Part shown: positions 42,394 through 53,000 of the stretch, one piece after another
Position numbering within the stretch: the first letter of the stretch is position 1
Layout of the letters: each line of letters opens with the position of its first letter
Assembly: GCA_015143295.1 (NCBI GenBank)
Contig: CM026559.1
Coordinates: forward strand, 21,590,826 to 21,654,825
Length of the DNA stretch: 64,000 bases
Source of the DNA: Tetracentron sinense
Taxonomy: Eukaryota > Streptophyta > Magnoliopsida > Trochodendrales > Trochodendraceae
Direction of reading: 5' to 3'
Notes under the pieces: model-generated
What the model was told of the DNA's origin: nothing
Seen by the model: the letters and a program-made list of their open reading frames with translations, nothing else
The model's database searches: none
Made by a program: the position numbers and the translations under genes

Positions 42394-42729
42394 AGGTTCT
42401 CTTGCACATTCTGCTAGGGTTTCATGGAGACATCCATGGCCGCCGGACCCATGGGTGGGGGTTCATCTTCTCGTCCTCCTAATCCCAAGGTGAAGTATGC
42501 TATTGCAGCTGCTTCTTCTATTCCCAGATCCTATGCTGAAGCAACAACATGATCAAAGTCTAGGTTCTCTTGCACATTCTGCTAGGGTTTCATGGAGACA
42601 TCCATGGCCGCCGGACCCATGGGTGGGGGTTCATCTTCTCGTCCTCCTAATCCCAAGGTGAAGTATGCTATTGCACCTGCTTCTTCTATTCCCAGATCCT
42701 ATGCTGAAGCAACAACATGATCAAAGTCT
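42394..42729 (+). repeat. 168-bp tandem duplication at the LINE ORF1 start
   Basis: Units 42,394-42,561 and 42,562-42,729 differ at one base (GCAGCTGC versus GCACCTGC) and each includes an ATG context CATGGAGACATCCATGG. The length is a multiple of three, and both copies end in the same frame at an ACA TGA. Confidence 0.9.
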
Positions 42730-44312
42730 TTGGTTCCAGAATCTGTTGAGATCAACAAACCAGTATCAGCGTATCTAGGGGAACCAGCCATTTTCCTTAC
42801 TCCAGATGATTCAGCCAAACTAGCTTCTCTCCTTAAGCTATCTATAATAGCTAAATGATCGTATGGTAGACTTGCGTTCCCAGCCACTTGAGATTTGATT
42901 GCACCATTAGAGTTATTGATCCTCGCCATCTCCTTATCAGATTCAATTGTGAAGAAGATCATCTCACAGTATATGTCAAGGAATATTGTTTCATCAAAGG
43001 CCTTCTGCTCCGTTTCATTAAATGGACTCCATCCATTTTTTCTGGAATCGAACCAACTATAGTCCCCATCTGGATCTCCCTCCCCAATCTTCCGATACAC
43101 ATGTTCCAAGAAAAAATATTGAGAACCATTGGTTCTGATGTAGGTAAGGTTCTATGCATTGATGTACCCACAAAGATGTTAACTCGACCAAACAAAGCAA
43201 GGATCTGTGTAGATCTTGATGTTTCCAAAGCCAAACCAAATAGAATCTGGCTAGGTATTGGGCCTAACAGTATATGGCAGAGAATCATATATGAGAAAGA
43301 TGTTTCCTATTGTGCTCATTGTAGAAAACAAGGGCATGACCAGACAGATTGTAGAAGGGCAAACAAAGTAAGGCTCAAGCTGACTGAGAAAGAAGATCAA
43401 CAAGACAAATCTCAAGAAGAAACAACACTCAATGGAAGCAAGAAAGTGTGGGTGAGAAAATCTAAATAGGGAGATGAAGAAACATGTGATAATAACAAAA
43501 AACTTTGCCAATAAGGATGCAGATTTCAAAGATAAATCTAAAGATAACATCACCGAAGGGATATTCCTTGAAGGCTTGGTGGAAGGAAGAAGAATCAAAT
43601 CATCATCTAGCCCTTTGGATGTTTCTCACAAGAAGAAGATTGAGGAGCAAGATTGTGCTAACAACAAGAACCAGAATTCCAAAACAGTAGATTTTATAAT
43701 CAATGACTCAGATTACTTGTCCAGGTGTAATGATATTGATCCCTTTGAAAGGAATAACACATACAGTAATTCTGGAGACTTTTTGAGTTCTCAGAATGAA
43801 CAAACTAATCAAGACAAGTTAGTTATGGATGATAGGAATTATCTTCAAGTTAACAAGGTTATTTCCTCGCACGTTTAGACTCACCACTTGGATCCGGAAA
43901 GCTTAGACTTTGAAGGTAATGTGAAATCCTATCCCCTTTCGGTTCCACACAAATCTATATTGAGGATACTTCAGCAAAGAAATCAAAATTCTAAATCTCC
44001 TTTCAGACAAGTGGTTAAGGATATTAATTGGATTTCATTAGTTTCCACGGACTTTCATTATGAGGTAGATAAATTTACATTTGAAGCTAAATAAAACTTT
44101 ATTGAAGATACTAAGGACTTTCTTGCTCATCTATACAAGAAAAACATGTTCCAAGGAAATAAAGCAGGCGGGGAAATAAACCAAAAACTGAAGAAAAGTA
44201 TCCCTCCTTCAGATAGAATTACTCATGAAAAAATCAATCCAATGAACCTCAAATCTAATGTTTGAGTTGAGAACTCACAATTTCAAGGGGATGGTTAGGT
44301 CTCCCTATAAGT
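42424..44312 (+). pseudogene. LINE (plant L1-type) ORF1, broken; ORF2 missing
   Basis: METSMAAGPMGGG opens the frame and appears twice through the tandem duplication. A DUF4283-like RNA-binding region follows (DPRHLLIRFNCEEDHL, FIKWTPS, PIWISLPNLPIH) with a CCHC knuckle CAHCRKQGHDQTDC at about 43,315-43,355. A low-complexity tail runs to about 44,265. ORF1 in L1 elements coats the transcript and assists reverse transcription. The copy has TGA stops in both duplicate units, a frameshift between 42,845 and 42,890 and a further stop at 43,876. It ends without an endonuclease or RT and without a poly-A tail, apparently cut by the next insertion. Confidence 0.8.
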
Positions 44313-44889
44313 CTATCTACCTTTTTTAAGATTAGACAATAAAATTATTAATTAAGGGATGATGAACTTTAAAGTGCGGAATAAGAGAAACAAGCAAACC
44401 ACAAGACAAGGATTTTTACGTGGAAATCCTTCCAGGAAAAACCACGGGACCTAGTCCAGCAAAGAGAATCCACTAAGACAAAGAAACAAATACTTACAAG
44501 ACTGGAACTGTACTCAACTAGAATCGACACTACAATCCTCAGTACTCAGTCCTCCACGCCTTCGAAAGCAATCATGATCTCGCAAGCCTCGCAATCTACC
44601 GCAGTAGCTTGTTCTTCTCTTGTGTCTCGATGACCACGATCTCTACGATTGATCTCCGTCAATGACGGCTTCGGATTGCACCGACCAAATCACTCTACCA
44701 CGATCCTTCTCGGATCGATCTCCTTTACAAAGGCTCCGGAACACTCCGGTCAATTTGTTCTTTCCAGAACGGGTTGATGGTTTGATTAAAATAAAATCCT
44801 AGATGGACTCCATCAATGAGAAAGTTCAAGCAAGCAATAATGGAACATTGGCTTGCAAACTCTAGGATTGAAGAGAACTTAATGAAGGG
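44313..44889 (-). mobile_element. Copia-like LTR remnant (minus), left half
   Basis: AAGGATTTTTACGTGGAAAT and CCAGGAAAAACCACGGGACC are, in reverse complement, the U5 phrase seen in many plant copia LTRs. The other half continues after the LARD element at 59,016. Exact ends were not found. Confidence 0.5.
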
Positions 44890-45542
44890 TGTAAACACCC
44901 AATTTTTACACCCCTAGCTAATCCTGGTTAAAGCTTCTTAACCATGGTTAATCCCTTGCCAAGGCCCTTAACTCTAGGACAAACCCTAGTAGACTTATGT
45001 AACCCTAGCAAACCCTAGAACCTAACCAAAACCCTAGGTAAACCCTAGGCAAACCCTAGCCTAGTCTAGCCCTAACCATAGGTGAACCCTAGCCTAGCCT
45101 AGCCCTAACCGTAGGTGAACCATAGTCTAGGATCAAACCCTAAGTCCAAGCCCTAGTAGGCCCTAGGCCTTTAGGGCTCAAGCCCTAACCCCTAAAAACC
45201 CCTTGGGCATCAAGCATCTTGGCCTGGACCCAAGCCCAAGCCCAAGCCCAATAAATTCAAAAATCCAACCTCCGTACCACGTGCATGCTTGGGCCAAGGC
45301 CCTGTGGTTAAAAACCAGTAGGTGTCGGTAATCAGATTACCGACACCATCTTTTTTTAAAGGCTTAGGGTGTCGGTAATCGAATTACTGACACCATTGGA
45401 TATCGTCTTTTGCAGCATGCCACTCCCCCTGCAGTTCAGGCATGCCCTGCTCCTCCCCTCTCTGGCTGCAGGTAGCTTCTCAGGTCCATGATGCCCCTCT
45501 TACCCTTGTACAAATCCGATGGGTGTCCCTTGGGTCCTCCCT

Positions 45543-45549
45543 TATAAAA
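45543..45549 (+). promoter_or_regulatory. TATA box of the LARD LTR
   Basis: CCCTTATAAAAACCGAACCC is conserved in the right LTR at 57,162, the best-preserved short block between the LTRs, as expected for a promoter. Confidence 0.6.
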
Positions 45550-46989
45550 ACCGAACCCCTCTCAAGCTCCAAATCAATTTGCAAACTCCCTAATCCGAAT
45601 CATTGGTGCATTTTCAAGGCTCTAGCTCTCTCCCGGTCTTGCCAATACCCCTCAGCAGACGCCTAGCCTCGCCTCAGAACCCCAGTAGCCCTCCAAACTC
45701 CGGTAGCAGCTCCACCGTGCTCCACCGCCTGACTCAAAGCTCACCAGCACCTCCGGACCAAAGCTTTAGGGTGGGGCTTCCTCCTACCCGCTTATTTTTA
45801 TATCTTGTAATCCTGTGTGAGCCCTAGTCCTTCTAGTGGATGTTTTTTAATTTTTGGCAAGAAAACTAGCAGGGGTGGTTCTTCCACCTTCATCAGTGGT
45901 GTGGAGAATCCCCCCATATGGTTATAGATGCTTGCATAGCCTAGGCGAGGTTCTGGGGGTCCCTCAAGTCATGAGGGAACCCCTAGTTCACCCCTTGTAG
46001 CAGACCTTGGGGCTATCTTCATTTTTTGGGAAAAAACCAGGGTGTCGGTAAACTCAGTACCGACACCCTTGCAGCTTGCATTTGTAGCCATCGTGGGCCC
46101 CACCTGAGCCTCCCCAGGGCTCAACCACGGATTAGGGTTGATCCCTTGGATCTCGCCAACATTTCTCCTGAAGACCTCTTGAACCCTAGTTAAGCTTAGC
46201 TGGGGTTAAAATCCAAAAAAAAGGAACTGTCCAGGATGTCGGTAATCAAATTACCGACATTCGTGATTTTATGTACAAGATGAATAGTGTCACTTTGACA
46301 CACTGTGGGGCCCATACCAGGCCACCCCTGGAGTCCAACCTAGGCCTATTTTGTTCCCTATATTGCCCTCTTCAAAACCATAGGTTGTGGGCCCCTTAAC
46401 ACCTCCCCTAACCCGAGTTACAGGGGGCCAAAGTTGGCCAAAAATCATCCTAACTGTCGGTAATCGGATTATCGACAGTATGAACTTTGAGGTTTTTGGG
46501 CCTTTGCAGTAGGCCCACAGTCCATGTGGGCCCTCCACAGACTTGGCCATGACACTTGGGGCCCATCCAGAGCTTAACCAAGCCTCTCCTTACCTTAACC
46601 ATGGTTAACTCAATCATGATTAAGAGTTAACCACGGTTAACTCGCCAAATCAACTTAGAAAAATTATGAAAAATCCCTAAAATTCCAAAAAATCCTAAAA
46701 CTTGGAAAAATGGTGTTTATGATTGCATGATCATGCCTAGCCATGGTTAGATGAGTTTAGCCATGGTTAACACTTGATTTAACCATGGTTAAGTCCATTT
46801 AAACTTTGGTTAAATTCTCAAAATAACTATGAAAGAAGCAAGAAAGGCAATAAAATGTTCAAACTTGCCCAACCTCGGTTATCCAGACTAACTATGGTTA
46901 AAACCCATGTCTTAACCATAGTTAGCCCACTTAACTTGGGAAATTTAAGGAAAATCCCTAAAAATCATCAAAACAAATTTAAGGACCAT

Positions 46990-47255
46990 AATTCAAACTT
47001 GGACCTTCAACCCTTAGCATATCGGGCTCATCCTAGGCCTACCGGGCCTAACCCCAAGGCTACCGGGCTTACTCTTGGCCTAGCGGGCCCAGCTCTAGTT
47101 TATCGGACTAAACCCTTAGCCTACCAGGCTTACTCTTGGCCCACCGGGCCCCATCTCGGCCAACCGGGCAAAACCCTAGTCTACCGGACTTCCTCTCGGC
47201 CTACCAGGCCTAAGCCTACCGAGCCTCAACCTTGGCCTACTGGGTCTAATCGAAC
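46990..47255 (+). repeat. Short tandem repeat built on CTACCGGGCC
   Basis: About a dozen units of ~22-24 bp (CCTACCGGGCCTAACCCC and variants) continue in the right LTR at 58,280-58,530. The resulting Pro/Thr/Gly-rich frame is low complexity and not regarded as a gene. Confidence 0.75.
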
Positions 47256-47259
47256 TAAG

Positions 47260-49561
47260 TGTTGCCCAGGGTATGGATCCTAGAGGGGGGTGAATAGGGT
47301 CTATGACAATTAAAAATTATTTACTCTAAATTCCCTAAGTGGAATTTCAACTGTAAGACAAGTTAAAGGGAAAAAGAGAATCTAAAAATTTGCTTTAACA
47401 ATAATGGAAATCAGTCAAGTAGAGAGAGTTAGAGAGATGCAAACACTTGACACCGGATATTGTTCACGAGATTTGGCAACCCGCCAATGTCCCCGCCTTG
47501 AGCTATTCCCGTTCCAATGATTCCCCATGATTTTATTCCCAAACTGTGTCCTCTTCTTTCGGGTGAAGAGTAAACCGTGCACTCCCTTGCAGGCTAGGAG
47601 ACCACCTTTACTATCCTTTTATGGGCTGAGGATGAACCGTTACACAATCCTTTTATGGCTTAGGATCAAACTTTCACAATCCTTTGAGGCTAAGGATGAA
47701 CCTTTATAATGTAGAGATTTAGATTTGAATCCGAAATACAAACTCCTTTAAGAGTTAGATAAGAATGGAACAACAAACTCTAAAAAATCTCTCAAAAGAT
47801 GGATTGGAGTTTAGCTCAAAAATAGAGTATTGGGGATTTCAAATTTTTCATGATAGATTTGAGTTTTGGATCTTGGTGAATGATTGAGAATTGATAGATT
47901 GATCACTCTTCATGTTTTAGTTCATAAACCCTCTTTATTTATAGTGCATTCAAGAATATAGCCGTTGGAGAATCAATAGATGCGAAAAGAGCCATTAAAA
48001 ATATAGCCGTTATAGCAAAAAACATGTTCTGGGCATTTTTTACTCTATCCAGTCGATCAAAAGGCTTGTATGATCGACTGGATGGTCCTCCTAATCGACT
48101 GATGCTCCATCCGATCGGCTGGATAGAACACCGTTTTTGCCTCTCGGTATTTCGACCATAACTATTGCTTTCCTTATCAGAATTAGGTGATTCAAAAGCC
48201 TATTCCACTTAAAATTAAAAGGGGAACAATATTGTCTGTAATAGTCAAGTTCAAAGTCTTCATTTTTAATGGAAAAAAAGGCTCCCGAAGTTGACTGGTC
48301 CATTTCGCGACTAGGTAGAGCAAAGTTTTTGACGCCTTCTGTATTTTGATCATAACTTTTGATTGGCTCATGACATTAGGTGATTCAAAAGCCTATTTCA
48401 CTTAAAATTGAAATTGGAACAAATTTGTTTCTAATAGAAAATTCCTAATTCTGCGTTTTTCATGGTAAAAAAGGGTCTAAAAAATTTATGGCTTTGAGAA
48501 AAATGTCCAGAACCAAGTTTTGAGAAACGTGGTCTATCTAGTCGATCACAAGGCTTGTGTGATCGACTGGATAGTGTATTGTTTTGGTCCAAAAAATACT
48601 AAAATTCCATTATCTCAATTTTGGTCTAACCAGTCAATCACAAGACCCTTCTGATCAACTGGATAGTGTATTTTTTGCCCAGAAAACACTGAAATTCAAT
48701 TTTCTTGATTTTAAAGGTTGGAATGATGTCCTTGGCCACTTGACTTGCTTTTAGCATGATTTTTAAGTGTTCCAAAGTCTTTTAGATTGATAGATAAACA
48801 TGATTAACAACTCATAATGATCATTAGAATGATCTAAAATAGATTTAAAGAGGTTTCCAACACTAACAGAACATGTAGACAAATTTTTCAAATTTTGTTT
48901 TATCCAGTCGATCACAAGGGTCTTTTGATCGACTGGATGGTCTACCTAATCGACTGGATGCTCTGTCTAATCGACTGGATGGTCTATCTAATCGACTGGA
49001 TAGACCATTTTCACTTGCAAAATCCATTTTTCAAAACCTATAAGATGGGATTTGATTCCAAGGTTTTGTACTAACGCATTATGAGTAAGATGATCATGTT
49101 TTAAGGTCTTTAATTATATTTTATCATTGGTTTAAGGAACCTATGGTCAATCTAAGGTCTTTAAGCTTTTCACCAAACCATCTAATGAGGACTTTTACAA
49201 AAGTCCTAAACACTCTCAACTTAAACTAAGACAAAATGAACCTTGAGAGTCTTTACTTCACTTCTGGATCTGATTTAGCTTTGTATTGATCCGTCTCCTT
49301 CATTTTCATCTTTATCTTGATGCTTGAGCTTTGAGCTTTTGTCAGCTTGAATGACTTGGACTTGAACTTGGACTAGATCTTGCATATATGCTTTTAACAT
49401 GATCTAGCTCATGCTTTTTGGATGAATAACACTCTAATGCTTTTCTTAATCTGATTTTCATAGAAACTCAAGAGTGACATTAGTAACACAATATTCATTC
49501 ATTCATTGTGTTATCATCAAAATCAATGATGTTGCCTCAAGTCAAAACCTAAAGGCTAACA
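47260..49561 (-). mobile_element. Solo copia LTR, 2,302 bp, in the LARD left LTR
   Basis: In reverse complement it begins TGTTAGCCTTTAGG and ends CCTGGGCAACA, the same ends as the copia LTR at 18,715-31,899. CTAAG flanks it exactly (47,255-47,259 and 49,562-49,566), and the right LARD LTR has the uninterrupted site (GAACTAAGCACTACC). Multiple ATCGACTGGATGGT-type words and inverted partners (CAGTCGATCACAAG) occur at 48,055-48,125, 48,537-48,590 and 48,900-49,010. Confidence 0.88.
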
Positions 49562-50044
49562 CTAAGCACTACCAACCTGGTCAACTCAACCCTAGTCTAC
49601 CGGACTAGATCCTAAGCCACCTTTGGTGCACACAAACACTCCCCCTAGCCTCAACACAGGTTCACGTGTCAGAACTACTCTCGTTCTAATCTCACCCTAG
49701 TGTGAGTACGTAGGCAGCCTAACTCGGGCCTGACCCTAGTTTAGTTTTTCCCTTCTTGGGTTAGTAAAAACTAAATCTCAGGCATTTAAATAATAAATTG
49801 ATCTTAATTGGCTTAAACCTAGTAAGTAGAGAATCATTGTAAAACGGATGTACCGGGGTGCCTAACACCTTCCTCGGACTTAACCGAACCTCTTACCTAG
49901 AACTCTAAGCAAACTAAGACCTTATCCATTGTATGGGACTTATCCCTACCGAATAAATAAATGATGACTCTAAACATAAAATCAACCAACCACATCGCTA
50001 AGACAACACCCTTCTGTGTGCGGGGACCAAAATCCTTGCTCACA

Positions 50045-53000
50045 GCTCTGGCGACTATGCTGGAGAATGCCATGGTTACCATACCTCAAGGTTCAACCCG
50101 GAACCTAGGTTTAAGCCAATTAAACCCCAATATTACTCAAATGCATTAAGATTTAGTCTAATACTAATTCTTTTATCTTTTGGTTGTATTGTGTACTATG
50201 CAACAACCCAATATCCTTTAGATATGTTAAATACGCTTACGGCTGCTGGATGATTATCCTCAGTGACAGATGCTTAAAAGTCTTGGAGGTATGCAGAGTT
50301 ACTCCTGTTGGGTGACTACCCTCAAGGAAGGATTCTGAACGCTCCCGCTTACACGAATCATCCATTTTCAGGGAGTCGCATATACGGTGTCAAGTGATCC
50401 CCCCACCCTTAGGAACACATTTGCATCACCCTAGCATGCATACATGTAGCCTAGGCCAAGGTATAGTCCACAAGCAGCCAAACCTGGAGGGATACTCTAA
50501 ACCCTAACCTGCTTGCACCCTATACTCGTCCCCAATAATGGTTGACTACCCGGGCATATCCTACTCGGATAAGCACCTACTCAGGGGTATGTGATAAGCC
50601 AAACTTCTGCTTGTAATAAAACACATCCTACCCCGCATTCCGACATCGCACATGGGTTCAAATCCCAAGTAGATAGACCTTCATAGGACCTATCCCCAAC
50701 CTTGACCTGATAGGCCCCGGTTCCCAACAACCCGGATAAAGCATACCGAACCTCTGTCTGATTGCCCTATCAGATTACATGTGCCCTATCACACCCAATC
50801 AAAAGCAAACAAAAATCTCTACATCATCTGTGCATCCTGCACCTGCATTACACAGTACACTCGCATCGAGTCAGTTTAGATGGTAGGTCCTTCAGGGATA
50901 ACTCAGTTAATTGATCAATCGGCCCGGCCCGTGTATTTTACTTCATCGGGGGCATGTGATCATAACCTCTAGAAATCAATAGAGGCCTTCACCCCGAGTT
51001 AGCGTATTACTTGGGCTCAGTACTACAAAGCTGAGACTATCCTAGACCTATCCATGGTTAAACCATACCCGTGCCTTATGAATCCAGATATCTAGTGTCG
51101 GAATCCATCTCACATGGTATTCTGCTTTGGTAAGGGCAAACTGTGTCGAACACTGGAAGAGATTCAGCGCAGGATTAAACATGGACGACAAAGCCATTAC
51201 ACCACGCTACAAGACAACATACCAGGCAAACCTATCCAGGTTCTTGCATATCAAGCCTGCCTTCTTGTAGCTCGGTCTTAATGGCTTTTTTCGATTGGAT
51301 ACCTGTTGAATTTCTCGAACACGGTACAAACGCAAGTGGAACTCTGATTCTCTTGCAGTAGAACTTCCTGGTCTCAACGCCTTTGCTCTAAATCTTGGAT
51401 GTTAAATGCTGCCAAAGCCATTAAGAACATGGAGGTTGAGGTCACATCCCTCTAATAGTAAATCATAGGTCTAGATGGTATGCCCCGACCATTTGACTTC
51501 ACGATCCATGACGGACCTGCCTAGAATCGAGTTTTTTTCTCTTTTTGAGTCACAATCCTGTACTCTCCTCCTGCACATCAAATACAAAATCCTTTCTAGC
51601 ATCTTTTTCTTTGCATCATGAACATGCATGTTTAGCCAGCGAGGCACTCCATTCACAATGCTACCCTAACATTATGCATAAACACTTGCACTATGCTTCT
51701 CCGACACTCCTGCATCATCCATGCACCCTCATCATTACCTATGCACTGCATTCACACCTACTAGGATCACTGAATATACACTACATGTGTACTGCACCTC
51801 ACATTTGCACTTGCACCACCGGTAAGCTACACCAGCGACACCAGCACACTACACTGGGCTTTTACACATGCACCGTCACCGTATCTACATTATTAGGGGA
51901 CTACACTCGCACTATCCAGGAAAACATAGAACCCGGTCTATCCTAGTTTAGGCATCACCACAGCTGCAGTCTACACTAGCCTCCCTAGAATCCAGTCTAT
52001 CCTAGCCCAGACAGCCTTGCCATAACATTGCACCTAGCATCACTCATGCATTTGTAGAGTACACCTACACATTATATAGTCGAAAACACTCCTAGGAGTG
52101 ACACAACTGTGAAAACCCATAGACCATGTATATCATTCAGGAATGTTGCTTATGGTCGAGTCTTTCCTCTTTTGAGTCTCACCTCATTCATCGGGTCTTT
52201 ACCTGTGCGTGCTCATGCATCTTAGTTTCACATACCTTACCTCCGGTATTGACTCACTCTATCTTTCCAGATCCCACCTTACTGAGGCAGCAACTTACCG
52301 AGACCTTCCTCTCACCTACTTCTTAAGCCCCAGGCCCCACACAAGCATTACCCCCCTTGTCCCCTCAGCCAACTCCTACCAGTTCTCATTGATAGGAAAC
52401 TGATCGCGCTCCGTGGACCTACACCACTACTACCTCAAGAAAAGAGAGGCCATAGCTACCAAGAGAACGAGCACTATGCTTTCCATCAAGGCCCCGAACA
52501 TTCCACTGAGCAGCATTGCTCTAAAGCATGCAGTCGAAGACATAATCGATGAGGGCAAACTTGACTATGTGCCTGGTAGCTGGAGCTCTTGAAAACCCTA
52601 TTCAGCCCATCACCAAGCCGCCGTTGTGCCACCCAGAGCAGTACCTTCACCAGCCCACCTGAAGCAGGTGACTTGAATCAAAATACTGAGTTTGGGTGAT
52701 TAGAACCAAGCCAAGTCTAAGTCACTCTTAGTTAGGTTTCTCTTCCTATAAGAGTTGGCCGTAGTGGCCCTTGTACTAGTCAGTCCAGAGTCAAACTCTT
52801 TCAATTTAATGAAATCCCTCTTTTTCTCAAAAGTTTCATCTCTATTATCATACTTGCGTAGCATAGCTGAATGCTTCCTAAGCCTATCTGCTTTAACAAA
52901 GAGTTCACTTGGACATATAATCAAACCTATATCCCCCAGGGGTAGAATACGATGAAAAACAAAATTCTCATCTAGAAACCTCATCTTGTACAGAGCCAGG

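Larger units (their letters stand above)
44890..50044 (+). repeat. LARD 5' LTR, interrupted at 47,260-49,561
   Basis: Without the solo LTR and its target copy it is about 2,850 bp. It contains CCCTAG-rich text (44,990-45,190), five GTGTCGGTAATC palindromes (45,321-46,478), a TATA box (TATAAAA, about 45,543), a cluster of TTAACCATGGTTAA-type palindromes (46,590-46,930) and a CTACCGGGCC repeat (46,990-47,250). The segment about 45,600-45,945 is absent from the right LTR. Confidence 0.85.

Noticed and set aside
42160-42420. Arg-rich small frames (42,157-42,417) as a gene
   Set aside because: They coincide with the U5 remnant of the copia LTR and the LINE leader and have no protein features.
46855-47283. 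142-codon Pro/Thr/Gly-rich frame, and its partner at 58,208-58,507
   Set aside because: It is produced by the CTACCGGGCC repeat inside the LARD LTR and does not persist cleanly between the two LTRs.
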